From Nitrospiria bacterium (GTDB lineage: Bacteria > Nitrospirota > Nitrospiria > Nitrospirales > UBA8639): a stretch of 20,561 nt of DNA. This document shows positions 1 to 8,825 of this stretch, one piece after another. The number at the start of each line of letters is the position of its first letter. Positions within the stretch are counted from its first letter, which is position 1. The notes under the pieces were generated by a model. That model saw only the letters and a list, made by a program, of their open reading frames with translations, made no database searches and was not told where the DNA came from. The translations under genes and the position numbers were made by a program. The DNA lies in NCBI GenBank assembly GCA_030430725.1, contig JAUIKP010000007.1, forward strand, positions 1-20,561. Reading direction: 5' to 3'.

Positions 1-853
1 TGGTGATGGGAGAGTTTGGGTCCTTTTCATAGGCCAGGCGTTTAAAATGTGGTGCACAACGCGCCCGAACCAACATGTCCTGGTATTTATCTTGACTCTC
101 CACCAAATAACTCAAGACCTCTTCATATTGTGAAGGAGTGATGTCAGTGAGCTCTTCACCTCGTCCTGTGCACACCATGAAAAAGACATTTAAGACTTTG
201 GCACCCAAATCATGTGACCAATCGATGACCGCTGGCAATTCCTTGTAGTTCATGGGCTGTGCGCTAAAATGTATTTGGAATTGAAGGCCATTTCGTTTGC
301 AGGCTTCAATACCAGCCATAGCCCCTTCCCATGCACCAGGTAAACCTCTAAAGGCATTGTGTGTGGCTGAATCCAGGGAATCAATACTAATCCCTACGCC
401 CATCACACCAATGTCTACCATGGCTTTGGCCATCTTGTCGTCAATCAGCATTCCATTGGTGCCGAATACGACCATAAATCGTTGCTCAACTGCGTGACGC
501 GCGATTTCAAGGATATCGGGACGAACCAACGGCTCTCCTCCGGTAATCACAAGGAGGCTACCGGCATTGACTTGGGCAATCTGATCAATCAGACGAAAAC
601 ATTCTTCTGTCGTCAACTCATCATGCCCACCGCTCATTTTTGTCGTGGCATCCAGGTAACAATGTTCGCATTTGAGATTGCATCGTTTGGTTAAATTGAG
701 GGCAACCAGGTAGGGCTTAAAATCATCCACGGTTCGGCCGTCTCCAGGCCCTCCTGAATCTGGACGAAAAGTTTCAAACTTGGTTACTGCGTTGGACCCA
801 AACGAACTCAGCGTATTAAGAAATGAACTGATGACGGGGATTGATTTACCCAT
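1..853 (-). CDS. Radical SAM protein, AhbD/NirJ (heme-type) family, partial
   Basis: The first 284 residues are visible and the C-terminus lies beyond the left edge. Cys58, Cys62 and Cys65 form the CxxxCxxC motif that binds the radical SAM [4Fe-4S] cluster (RCNLKCEHC), and GGEP at 105-108 is the usual SAM-contacting motif. The layout, including the late 'RCAPHFKR' segment, resembles SPASM-type enzymes such as AhbD (heme synthase from Fe-coproporphyrin) and NirJ (heme d1). The SPASM cysteines should lie off the edge and cannot be checked. The start is the ATG at 853-851. It overlaps the stop of the upstream gene by 8 bp (ATGGGTAA), so the two are probably translationally coupled. Radical SAM identity is firm; a tetrapyrrole substrate is inferred from similarity and from the PCP_red domains of the neighbour. 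Other SPASM peptide-modifying enzymes remain possible. Confidence 0.85.
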   Translation of the reverse strand, partial: MGKSIPVISSFLNTLSSFGSNAVTKFETFRPDSGGPGDGRTVDDFKPYLVALNLTKRCNLKCEHCYLDATTKMSGGHDELTTEECFRLIDQIAQVNAGSLLVITGGEPLVRPDILEIARHAVEQRFMVVFGTNGMLIDDKMAKAMVDIGVMGVGISIDSLDSATHNAFRGLPGAWEGAMAGIEACKRNGLQFQIHFSAQPMNYKELPAVIDWSHDLGAKVLNVFFMVCTGRGEELTDITPSQYEEVLSYLVESQDKYQDMLVRARCAPHFKRLAYEKDPNSPIT

Positions 854-2945
854 TGTGGCCGGCTCCGGATTGAGCCTCAGAGGGGGCTCCTGCGCCGGTT
901 AACTTGGCCACAATGTCCTTGACATTTCCAGTTTTCATGGCTTCTTCCATGGTGGTTTTCGCTTGTTCAATGCCCTGGTTTGCCACATCCAGAGTTATAG
1001 TTGTGGTCCCAATTTTTTCGGCATGCTTGATGATTAACGCTTTAGTACAATCCCGCATAAATCCCGCAGGAGCTCTTTCCAATCGTTGGAGGGCATCCGG
1101 CTCCCACATATACGGATCGGTTCCATTAGTGTTGCCCATATTTTCATTATTGGATTCAGAGTCCATAGTTGCCGACTCCCCAGCCGTTTTATTGGCAAAA
1201 ATTGGTGTGTAGTCTTCGCTTGCCGCTTCCTGAATCATCGCCCCGGAATACTCCAACGTAATCGTGGTCATTCCAAGTTTCCTTGCAGATTTTTCTATTT
1301 TCGCTTTCGCCCGTCGGCGTTGAAAACCAGCGGGAACTGCTCGAATTGCTTCGCGAGCATCTTTTGTCCACTGCATAGGGATATCGTCATAGGCCACTTG
1401 TGTTTCCAAGCCACCTTCCGCTTTGGCAGCCGCATCAAAAATAGATTTATCGACTTGTTTAAAATGTGCTCCATCCAGACCACAAACCGGACACATCACC
1501 GGATGATCCCCTTTTCCAATATACCCACAACCACCACAGACATAATAGTCTCTCGACATTCGAGCCAGATACGATTTATTTCCTGTGCTCATTGTCGCAG
1601 CAGCCTCCGACGGTACTTCTTCAACCACTTGGGACATCATACCGCTTAATGTGGAGCCCATTAAGTCCTGCGCAACTTCATTGTCTGCCTGCATGGTATT
1701 CCGATCAACTCCGGCCGCATCAAGAGTACCGCCTAACGTTTTCATAGCGTCCATCGCACCTTTGGGCAAAATATCCCCAACCGCATCATCGATGACTGAA
1801 TTACTGATGATGGTATGACCCTTTTCGATGGCATATCGATGTATCGCAGTCTTTGCGACTCCACGTGCAAAGACAGGTATCTTCTCCATCCGTCGTAAGG
1901 CTTCTTCCGTCCAGGCAATCGTGTATTCAGCCTGGGTGTCAATCGGAGGAACAAACTTCTTATTGGATATTAAAATATTGCAAGGAGCCGAACGCAGAAG
2001 ATTTTCGGCATTGCTTCCAATATCCATATCATCATCGCTATGCACCCCAATCCGTCCAAGGATAAGCAGCCATGGCTGCTCTTTTCGAACGTACTGAATG
2101 ATTTTCTCAAACGCTTTCCCGTCAAGTAGAGTTGTCTTGATATCTGCGCCATCATCCTGTGCAACATCACGGGAAACATCAAGATGGGACTGGTAAATTT
2201 TTGCGAGTCCACTGTCGATGACTTCTTCGTGAAGCTTTTCCTGCTCTTTGAACCGAAACACCTTCCCTGCCTCTTCATTCAAGACACCGGAAATACTGTG
2301 AAACGCCGCATAATGAAAATAGGGATCGAATGCCGATATGGCCTCTACCTGCTTATTAAGAGCCTTTCCCAGGGCAAGCGCGGTCTTCAATCCGCCAAAG
2401 GAATAATGGCTCCCATCCACAGCTACTACAATTTTTCCGCCGTTCATGGGTTTGGTATCTTTCACAATAAACATGTCCGAATTACGAATCCGGCGGATCA
2501 CACGTTCCGTATTACTCCCAATCACAGAGTCCTTCACCGCCCCAACTCCCAAGGCTCCCATAATGGTTAAATCATACCCATTTTTTGTAATATCTTCCGC
2601 GATTGCTTTCCAGTTTCGACCCTCAAGTGAACGCCGCTCAAGAGGAATATTCGCTTCCGCGCACTTCTGGTCGACAAAATCCAAATACGAATCTGTAATT
2701 ATTTGCAGGCCTCGGGTGATAAGGGAATCATGGATTTGGCGTTGGCGATCCAGCTCTTTTTCGTCGTGATACTCCTCCGGAAGACCTGCCTCCATTTGTT
2801 TAAACCGCTTATCATGCATCTTGGCCGCATACACATGGCTTCCCACAATCTTTGATCCAAAAATTTTCGCCAACTGTACTCCCAGTTCTACAGCCATATT
2901 CGAATGGTCGGAATTATCAACCGGGACATATATGGTTTTGTACAT
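846..2945 (-). CDS. Universal stress protein fused to rubredoxin-like and three PCP_red domains
   Basis: This is a soluble 699-residue mosaic. Two UspA domains (about 2-163 and 170-328) each carry the ATP-binding pattern G-x2-G-x9-G-S, at 130-144 and 297-311, so both look able to bind nucleotide. A PCP_red domain (named for the protochlorophyllide reductase 57 kDa subunit) starts at Trp345. A rubredoxin-like knuckle pair follows at Cys470, Cys473, Cys485 and Cys488, of the short rubrerythrin type. Two more PCP_red domains start at Trp526 and Trp614, each with the W...A...P.gF pattern. The chosen ATG follows AAGGAGG by 7 nt; a TTG two codons earlier is less well placed. No signal peptide or membrane segment is seen. 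It is first in a two-gene unit with the radical SAM gene. Domain calls are well supported. The role is unknown; sensing or delivery of redox state, metal or tetrapyrrole under stress is a guess. Confidence 0.9.
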   Translation of the reverse strand: MYKTIYVPVDNSDHSNMAVELGVQLAKIFGSKIVGSHVYAAKMHDKRFKQMEAGLPEEYHDEKELDRQRQIHDSLITRGLQIITDSYLDFVDQKCAEANIPLERRSLEGRNWKAIAEDITKNGYDLTIMGALGVGAVKDSVIGSNTERVIRRIRNSDMFIVKDTKPMNGGKIVVAVDGSHYSFGGLKTALALGKALNKQVEAISAFDPYFHYAAFHSISGVLNEEAGKVFRFKEQEKLHEEVIDSGLAKIYQSHLDVSRDVAQDDGADIKTTLLDGKAFEKIIQYVRKEQPWLLILGRIGVHSDDDMDIGSNAENLLRSAPCNILISNKKFVPPIDTQAEYTIAWTEEALRRMEKIPVFARGVAKTAIHRYAIEKGHTIISNSVIDDAVGDILPKGAMDAMKTLGGTLDAAGVDRNTMQADNEVAQDLMGSTLSGMMSQVVEEVPSEAAATMSTGNKSYLARMSRDYYVCGGCGYIGKGDHPVMCPVCGLDGAHFKQVDKSIFDAAAKAEGGLETQVAYDDIPMQWTKDAREAIRAVPAGFQRRRAKAKIEKSARKLGMTTITLEYSGAMIQEAASEDYTPIFANKTAGESATMDSESNNENMGNTNGTDPYMWEPDALQRLERAPAGFMRDCTKALIIKHAEKIGTTTITLDVANQGIEQAKTTMEEAMKTGNVKDIVAKLTGAGAPSEAQSGAGHNG

Positions 2946-2952
2946 CAACAAG

Positions 2953-2959
2953 CCTCCTT
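2953..2959 (-). promoter_or_regulatory. Strong Shine-Dalgarno site fixing the start of the stress-protein gene
   Basis: The minus strand reads AAGGAGG, a full anti-16S match, 7 nt before the ATG at 2945-2943. The TTG at 2951 would leave only a 1-nt gap, so the ATG is the better start. Confidence 0.8.
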
Positions 2960-3526
2960 ACAGATTTCCGCCATAAAAAAAGCGGCACCAGGCCCTCGTC
3001 TCAATCGCCGGGAAATTTTTATAAACAGATGTTTTTTCACATGAAATAAGAGCGGATCTTACCACTGGGAATTCTAGGTACGCAACCCAAAGACCGTTCC
3101 ACCTTGACTTGATTGAAATATTAGAAATCCTATATGCATCAAATGCATTGAAAGACTCATGCTAGCATTTCCCTTGTCCATAACAAATTCATGGCACACA
3201 CGAAAAATTACGCACCTTTATGTACGGTAGCCCTGAGGTTCACACGAACAGTAATGGGTACTTGAGCCCCAAGATTTCACTCTCACTTTTTTAATTTCCT
3301 TCAAGAGAACTTTGCCTTAACGGTGCTCTTATGTTTTACTGACCATTAGTTGAAAACAGGGAACGAAATCATGAAAACCTCAAGTTTATCAAATAATGCC
3401 AAACAAAAAATTGCGGATAACGTTTTAATTGCGCTAAAGTAAGTGTTTTGTGTTTTGCTTTATTCACCAACTGAGACCATGCCATTCTGGGCATAGACTC
3501 AAGCAATTGGTTAGGGGGAACTCTTG
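2960..3526. other. Divergent intergenic region between the stress-protein gene and metK
   Basis: This 567-bp stretch must hold promoters for both directions. I see a weak sigma70-like pair on the plus strand (TTGCCT at 3312, TTTACT at 3335, 17-nt spacer) and a possible 23-codon ORF at 3371-3442. I looked for SAM or SAH riboswitch cores ahead of metK and recognised none. No tRNA or sRNA was recognised. Confidence 0.5.
3371..3442 (+). CDS. Possible short ORF or leader peptide upstream of metK
   Basis: ATG to TAA gives 23 residues beginning MKTSSLSNNAKQ and ending NVLIALK. A purine-rich CAGGGAA lies about 8 nt before the ATG and a weak -35/-10 pair ends about 30 nt upstream. The peptide is polar and basic with a short hydrophobic end. 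It has only the initiator methionine, so it does not look like a classical methionine-attenuation leader. It could be a leader, a remnant of a lost gene or chance. There is no family match I can name. Confidence 0.25.
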   Translation: MKTSSLSNNAKQKIADNVLIALK

Positions 3527-4678
3527 ATGAGACAAACCAATTTTCTCTTTACCTCGGAATCGGTTACGGAAGGACACCCGGACAAGATTGCCGATCAGAT
3601 TTCCGACGGTATACTTGACGCAATCATTGCCAAGGATAAGAACTGCAGGGTGGCCTGTGAAACTATCCTGACCACAGGAATCGCTTTTGTGGCCGGAGAA
3701 ATTTCTACACGAGCGTATGTGGAAATTCCTGAGATTATACGTGAGACCATTCGTGAGGTGGGGTATACCGATGCAACATGGGGCTTCGACTACAGTACCT
3801 GCTCGGTATTGACCGCCATTCATAACCAATCGGGCGACATTGCCATGGGTGTGGATTCAGGCGGCGCTGGGGATCAAGGATTAATGTTCGGGTATGCATC
3901 CAATGAAACACCTGAACTTATGCCAATGCCCATCACCCTGGCGCACCGTCTAACCAGAAGACTGGCAGAAGTTCGAAAAAAGAACATTCTCCCCTGGGTT
4001 CGACCTGACGGAAAGTCACAGGTGACCGTCGAATATAAAAACGGGAAACCTATTCGCATTGACACCATCGTCCTTTCCACCCAACACAGCGAGGCAGTCA
4101 CCTTAAAGAAAATCGAAAAAGATTTGATGGAAAAAGTGATTATTCCCGTTATGCCTAAGAAATTTTTTAATCCCAAAAATATCAAATTTCACATAAACCC
4201 CACTGGACGTTTTGTCACCGGGGGCCCCATGGGAGATACCGGACTGACTGGACGAAAAATCATCGTCGACACTTATGGCGGGGTTGGCAGTCACGGAGGA
4301 GGCGCTTTTTCCGGGAAAGATCCTAGCAAGGTAGACCGATCAGCCTCATACATGGCGCGATATATTGCTAAAAATGTCGTTGCCGCCCAATTGGCAGAAA
4401 AATGTGAAGTGCAATTGGCCTATGCTATTGGAGTTGCAGAACCAGTCTCTGTTTTGGTTGATACAAAGGGGACAGAAAAAGCGTCCGTTGAGCAGATTGA
4501 AAAGCTCATCATCAAGCACTTTCCGTTGACTCCAAGAGGCATCATCGAGCATCTCAAGTTGCGCCGCCCGATTTACAAAAGAACCGCAGCATACGGGCAT
4601 TTTGGTCGAAACGAACCAGGATTCACCTGGGAAAAAACCGACATAGCAAATTTACTCCGAAAAGGTGCAGGCCTATAA
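3527..4678 (+). CDS. metK: S-adenosylmethionine synthetase
   Basis: The enzyme makes S-adenosylmethionine from methionine and ATP in the cytoplasm, releasing phosphate and pyrophosphate. The 383-residue length is normal for bacterial MetK. Seen motifs are the N-terminal GHPDK (16-20), the ATP-site signature GAGDQG (113-118) and the glycine-rich GGGAFSGKD loop (257-265), which is the second family signature. The ATG follows AGGGGG by 8 nt; a TTG one codon earlier is too close to that site. The product feeds methylation and the radical SAM enzymes in this window. ahcY lies 100 bp downstream on the same strand, so the two probably share a transcript and together drive the activated-methyl cycle. 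Nothing is truncated and the catalytic motifs are intact. Confidence 0.97.
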   Translation: MRQTNFLFTSESVTEGHPDKIADQISDGILDAIIAKDKNCRVACETILTTGIAFVAGEISTRAYVEIPEIIRETIREVGYTDATWGFDYSTCSVLTAIHNQSGDIAMGVDSGGAGDQGLMFGYASNETPELMPMPITLAHRLTRRLAEVRKKNILPWVRPDGKSQVTVEYKNGKPIRIDTIVLSTQHSEAVTLKKIEKDLMEKVIIPVMPKKFFNPKNIKFHINPTGRFVTGGPMGDTGLTGRKIIVDTYGGVGSHGGGAFSGKDPSKVDRSASYMARYIAKNVVAAQLAEKCEVQLAYAIGVAEPVSVLVDTKGTEKASVEQIEKLIIKHFPLTPRGIIEHLKLRRPIYKRTAAYGHFGRNEPGFTWEKTDIANLLRKGAGL

Positions 4679-4704
4679 TTGTTACGCGCCCAGGCCTTTT
4701 GAGT

Positions 4705-4727
4705 AAGGGGGATTTCAAGGCTCCCTT
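4705..4727 (+). other. Small hairpin between metK and ahcY
   Basis: AAGGGGG (4705-4711) can pair with CTCCCTT (4721-4727), giving seven pairs with one G-U and a 9-nt loop. No T-run follows, so it is not a standard terminator. It may tune mRNA stability or readthrough, or be chance. Confidence 0.3.
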
Positions 4728-4778
4728 CTTATGCCCAGTATTTTCAATTACTTATCCTGAGAAGAGGAAGAAACTTCT

Positions 4779-6161
4779 ATGAGCACTGCAACGATGACTA
4801 AAGCCGCCTCAACTGACTATAAAGTTGCGGATATTCGTCTAGCCGACTGGGGCCGAAAAGAATTATGTATTGCCGAAACAGAAATGCCCGCATTGATGGC
4901 CCTTCGAGAGAAATATTATGCCTCCCAACCATTAAAAGGGGCCAAAATTCTTGGCTGCATTCACATGACTATTCAGACCGGGGTGTTAATTGAAACGCTC
5001 ATCGAACTGGGAGCTGAAGTTCGCTGGTCTTCCTGTAATATCTTTTCAACACAGGATCATGCTGCCGCTGCCATCGCCGCAAGGGGAATTCCTGTATTTG
5101 CCTGGAAGGGTGAAACAGAACAAGAATACGAGTGGTGCCTGGAACAAACCATTTTAAAAGATGGCCAACCATGGGATGCTAACATGGTTCTGGATGACGG
5201 TGGGGACTTGACGATGATGCTCCACCAAAAATATCCAGCCATGTTAAACCGTATTCATGGAATTACGGAAGAAACAACCACCGGGGTTCATCGCCTGCAG
5301 GACATGTTAAAAAATGGCACGCTAAAGGTTCCAGCCATTAATGTGAATGATTCCATCACCAAGTCAAAAAATGATAATAAGTATGGCTGCCGACACAGCT
5401 TGAATGACGCGATTAAACGCGCGACTGATCACCTCCTGTCAGGGAAAAAGGCCCTCGTGATTGGGTACGGCGACGTTGGAAAGGGCTCGGCTCAATCACT
5501 CCGACAGGAAGGCATGATTGTCAAAATTTCAGAAATTGATCCCATCTGTGCCATGCAAGCCTGCATGGATGGGTATGAAGTGGTCTCTCCCTATAAAGGT
5601 GGGATTAATACAGGCAAGGTGGAAGACACCAACTCCGACCTTCTCCAGAACACGGATATAGTCGTCACAGCTACCGGCAACTTGAATGTTTGCGATTCGG
5701 CCATCCTGCAATCATTGAAATCTGGGGCGGTTGTTTGCAATATCGGACACTTCGACAATGAAATCGATACTGCCTTTATGCGAAAGAACTGGCAATGGGA
5801 AGAAGTGAAACCTCAGGTGCATTCGGTCTATCGTGACAAAGCCAGCAATGATCACCTCATTTTGCTGTCCGAAGGGCGCTTGGTGAATTTGGGAAATGGG
5901 ACCGGGCATCCATCCCGGGTCATGGATGGTTCATTCGCCAATCAAGTCCTCGCTCAAATTTACCTCTACGAGCGGAAGTTCGCCGACCAGAAAGGTGGAC
6001 CAATTACAGTGCAGGTTTTACCGAAACATCTCGACGAAGAAGTGGCAGCCCATATGGTCAGAGGTTTTGGAGGGGTTATCACTAAACTCACTCAAACACA
6101 GGCTGACTATATTCACGTACCAGTCAACGGACCGTTCAAAGAAGACAGCTACAAATATTAG
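4779..6161 (+). CDS. ahcY: S-adenosylhomocysteine hydrolase
   Basis: The enzyme reversibly splits S-adenosylhomocysteine into adenosine and homocysteine using bound NAD+, removing the inhibitor left by methyltransferases. The protein is 460 residues. The Rossmann motif G229-Y-G-D-V-G-K-G236 binds NAD. The N-terminal half carries the family segments 'HMTIQTGVL' and 'DDGGDLT', and the middle has the '[11 protein letters not shown]' substrate-site segment. The C-terminus ends in Tyr-Lys-Tyr, close to the usual K/R-Y tail that reaches across subunits. The ATG is preceded by a purine-rich AGAGGAAG. It pairs with metK upstream and is followed by a strong terminator, so the metK-ahcY unit ends here. 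Confidence 0.97.
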   Translation: MSTATMTKAASTDYKVADIRLADWGRKELCIAETEMPALMALREKYYASQPLKGAKILGCIHMTIQTGVLIETLIELGAEVRWSSCNIFSTQDHAAAAIAARGIPVFAWKGETEQEYEWCLEQTILKDGQPWDANMVLDDGGDLTMMLHQKYPAMLNRIHGITEETTTGVHRLQDMLKNGTLKVPAINVNDSITKSKNDNKYGCRHSLNDAIKRATDHLLSGKKALVIGYGDVGKGSAQSLRQEGMIVKISEIDPICAMQACMDGYEVVSPYKGGINTGKVEDTNSDLLQNTDIVVTATGNLNVCDSAILQSLKSGAVVCNIGHFDNEIDTAFMRKNWQWEEVKPQVHSVYRDKASNDHLILLSEGRLVNLGNGTGHPSRVMDGSFANQVLAQIYLYERKFADQKGGPITVQVLPKHLDEEVAAHMVRGFGGVITKLTQTQADYIHVPVNGPFKEDSYKY

Positions 6162-6604
6162 TAAACAGCTCGTGTCGTGCTGATATTACCCCAGTAACAT
6201 TAAAGACCAGACCACATAACAAATGATTATGGTTCTGTAATATTGATTGCGAATTCAAAAATAACCACACACAAATGATATTTGGGGGGCCCTGGCTTGA
6301 CAGGGCCCCCTAGCTTTTTTCAAACAATCTGGTATTCTATTTTCATGAATGGCATCAGGATTGATTTCTGCTATGGTATTGCCACTTCCCAACTAAATTG
6401 TTACATTAACAATCTCAAACCACTCTTTTACACGGGAAATCAAGTACCGTGTTAGTCGGTTTCAACAACCCACTTTCGTATATGTAAAAGAGATTTCAAT
6501 CCTAGGTTTTATTTCACTAACAAATCTTTCACCGTTGAATTTCCCGTCTAGGCATTGGGAAAATACTCTCCGGTGGCTAGAGATATAAGAGGACTTAGAC
6601 AGCT
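6162..6604. other. Intergenic region between ahcY and the desaturase
   Basis: This 443-bp stretch holds the ahcY terminator (6284-6320), then about 280 bp of A/T-rich DNA. That part includes a short inverted repeat, TTTCCC/GGGAAA with an 11-nt spacer near 6540-6562, about 45 bp before the desaturase start. No clear promoter was identified and no RNA gene was recognised. Confidence 0.5.
6284..6320 (+). terminator. Strong intrinsic terminator after ahcY
   Basis: A perfect 10-bp G+C-rich stem, GGGGGCCCTG (6285-6294) with CAGGGCCCCC (6301-6310), is extended by one G-U pair and closes a 6-nt loop GCTTGA. TAGC and six T (6315-6320) follow. It should end the metK-ahcY transcript and separate it from the desaturase. 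Confidence 0.92.
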
Positions 6605-7459
6605 ATGTCACGAACGCTAGACCCCTCCTTAGCCGGGACTCCGCAACGAGATTACCCCACAATGTTTCTGTTTGGGGTAATTGTTTTTACTACAATCGTC
6701 GGGCTCCCGTTGTATGCCTATTTTTACGATTTCTCCTGGGTAGACTGGACCATGTTTGTCATGCTTTACCTTTTCACAGGATTAGGCATTACCGTAGGTT
6801 ATCACCGGTTAATTACCCATAGGAGCTTTAAGTGCCCAAACTGGATCAAAGCCACCTTCTTAATCGCAGGCGGTATGGCATTAGAAAACTCAGCACTACG
6901 ATGGGCCAGCGACCATATTAGGCACCATGCCCGATGCGACCAGAAAGAAGATCCCTATAACGCCACCCTAGGTTTTTGGCACAGCCATTGTGGCTGGATT
7001 TTCTGGAAAGATCCCAATCGTGATCCAAAATATGCCACACGCCTTTTGCAGGATCCTCTGATTTTGTGGCAAGACAAATACTACCTTCCCATTCTTTTAT
7101 CTGGACTTGTACTGCCATTCGTCGTGGGGCTTTTGTACAATGGGTGGATAGGGGGTGTCGGGTGTTTCCTCTTGGCTGGGCTCGCACGTACCTTCTTTGT
7201 CCTAAATTCAACATTCTTCATTAATTCCATTTGCCATATATGGGGCGATCAACCCCATGGAACATCTGATTCGAGCCGAGATAGTTGGTGGATATCCTTA
7301 CTCACATTTGGAGAGGGATATCATAACTATCATCATATGTATCAAAGTGACTATCGCAATGGGGTTCGCTGGTATAACTTTGATCCATCCAAGTGGCTTA
7401 TATGGACGTTGAGCAAAGTAGGCTTAGCCTATGATCTTCGTCGCCAGTCTCCAAACTAA
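6605..7459 (+). CDS. Membrane fatty-acid (acyl-CoA type) delta-9-like desaturase
   Basis: This integral membrane di-iron enzyme introduces a double bond into fatty acyl chains using O2 and an electron donor. All three histidine boxes are present: H67-RLIT-H72, H104-IR-HH108 and H240-NY-HH244. The extra 'NSICHIWG' segment (His211) is typical of the stearoyl-CoA desaturase/OLE1 type. Hydrophobic stretches at about 20-60 and 160-205 fit four membrane helices with the histidines on the cytoplasmic side. The 284-residue length matches bacterial members without a cytochrome b5 domain, so a separate reductant is needed. The gene stands alone between a terminator and the arginine cluster, and its Shine-Dalgarno (AGAGGA) is weak and distant. 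Family is firm; exact substrate and position of desaturation are inferred. Confidence 0.93.
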   Translation: MSRTLDPSLAGTPQRDYPTMFLFGVIVFTTIVGLPLYAYFYDFSWVDWTMFVMLYLFTGLGITVGYHRLITHRSFKCPNWIKATFLIAGGMALENSALRWASDHIRHHARCDQKEDPYNATLGFWHSHCGWIFWKDPNRDPKYATRLLQDPLILWQDKYYLPILLSGLVLPFVVGLLYNGWIGGVGCFLLAGLARTFFVLNSTFFINSICHIWGDQPHGTSDSSRDSWWISLLTFGEGYHNYHHMYQSDYRNGVRWYNFDPSKWLIWTLSKVGLAYDLRRQSPN

Positions 7460-7628
7460 CCCTAACGACACTTAACAATTAACGACTCCTCCAGCCTGGA
7501 TCGGAATCTCGGACGGAGCCTTCCCCCAGTTTTTTTGGTTATCCGACCAATCTCTCACACAACTCATTATTGCGCACTCAAGAAGTCGTGTGATAAATTC
7601 GCCTGCATTCACGCGGGTTTTTGACCAT

Positions 7629-8822
7629 ATGATTACAAGTGAACTTCAACAAAATACGGGTAGATTTCTGATGAATACCTATACCCGCCTTCCCATTTCC
7701 CTTGTTCGAGGAAATGGATGTCTGGTGTATGATGCAGAAGGTCGGGAATATCTCGATTGTCTCGCGGGGATTGCCGTCAATATCCTAGGCCATGCCCAAC
7801 CGGATCTTGTGGAGACCATCACGCGACAAGCCCGGCAACTCATTCATACCTCCAACCTGTTTTATACCGAACCCCAAACCAGACTAGCCCAAAAGCTGGT
7901 GGAACTGTCCTTTGCGGACAAAGTGTTCTTTTGTAATAGCGGGACAGAGGCTAATGAGGCCGCTATAAAGCTAGCCAGGAGGTATGCACACAGCACCTTT
8001 GGTCCGGAACGGTTTGAAATTTTGACCATGGTGAATTCCTTTCATGGACGAACATTGGCAAGCCTCACTGCAACCGGCCAGCCCAAATTACAAGAAGGGT
8101 TCGGACCGCTTGTGCCTGGTTTTCGATACGCTCCATTCAATGATCTGGAAGCCTTAAAAGCCAATATAACTCCCCAGACGGCAGCTGTGCTGTTAGAACC
8201 CATTCAGGCTGAAGGTGGGATCATGGTTCCCCATCCTTCCTATTTGAAGGGACTTCGAGAATTCTGCACAGAGAAACAAATCCTTCTGATTTTCGATGAA
8301 GTCCAAACCGGGATGGGTCGAACGGGGACGTTGTTTGCTTATGAGCAGTTCGGAATTCAACCCGACATTATGACATTGGCTAAAGGCTTGGGGGGAGGCC
8401 TCCCCATTGGGGCCTGTCTAGCTACCGACAACGTCGCAGCGGCATTTGAACCAGGCACGCACGCCTCCACGTTCGGAGGCAACCCTTTAGCCTGCGCGGT
8501 AGCCTTAAAAGTCATAGAACTCCTCATCGAAGGCGGAATACTTGAACATGGGCTGGTTGCCGGTCGGTATTTAGCCAAAGGACTCAGCTCCCTGAAAGAG
8601 CAATTCTCCTGCATTCATGAGGCCCGCGGCATGGGCCTCCTCCAGGGTTTAGAATTAACCATTGACGGAAAACCTCTCGTCATGGATTGCCTTGACCGAC
8701 GTGTCCTCATAAACTGCACTATGGGAAAGGTCCTCCGATTTGTACCTCCCTTAATCATCAGTAACGCACAGATTGATCGGCTTCTGTCCGTCCTCTCTGA
8801 CGTTCTTTCCAAGCATCGTTAA
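7629..8822 (+). CDS. argD: Acetylornithine aminotransferase
   Basis: This PLP-dependent class III aminotransferase converts N-acetylglutamate semialdehyde and glutamate to N-acetylornithine and 2-oxoglutarate. The same enzyme often also serves the diaminopimelate pathway as succinyl-DAP aminotransferase, which would suit this arg/lys cluster. The PLP lysine is Lys252 in 'LAKGLGGG'; 'NSGTEANEAA' and 'FDEVQTGMGRTG' are the cofactor-site segments. From the ATG at 7629 it has 397 residues, beginning MITSELQQNTGRFLMNTY, as homologues typically do. A GTG at 7590 would add 13 residues. Neither start has a convincing Shine-Dalgarno. argF begins 3 nt after the stop, so this is the first gene of a tight operon. 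Confidence 0.95.
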   Translation: MITSELQQNTGRFLMNTYTRLPISLVRGNGCLVYDAEGREYLDCLAGIAVNILGHAQPDLVETITRQARQLIHTSNLFYTEPQTRLAQKLVELSFADKVFFCNSGTEANEAAIKLARRYAHSTFGPERFEILTMVNSFHGRTLASLTATGQPKLQEGFGPLVPGFRYAPFNDLEALKANITPQTAAVLLEPIQAEGGIMVPHPSYLKGLREFCTEKQILLIFDEVQTGMGRTGTLFAYEQFGIQPDIMTLAKGLGGGLPIGACLATDNVAAAFEPGTHASTFGGNPLACAVALKVIELLIEGGILEHGLVAGRYLAKGLSSLKEQFSCIHEARGMGLLQGLELTIDGKPLVMDCLDRRVLINCTMGKVLRFVPPLIISNAQIDRLLSVLSDVLSKHR

Positions 8823-8825
8823 ATC

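Noticed and set aside
846..2945. Many open frames on the plus strand opposite the stress-protein gene
   Set aside because: They are out-of-frame shadows of a clearly coding minus-strand gene, with no ribosome sites or known motifs.
2960..3526. SAM or SAH riboswitch before metK
   Set aside because: I could not find the conserved core sequences of these classes by eye. A covariance search would settle it.
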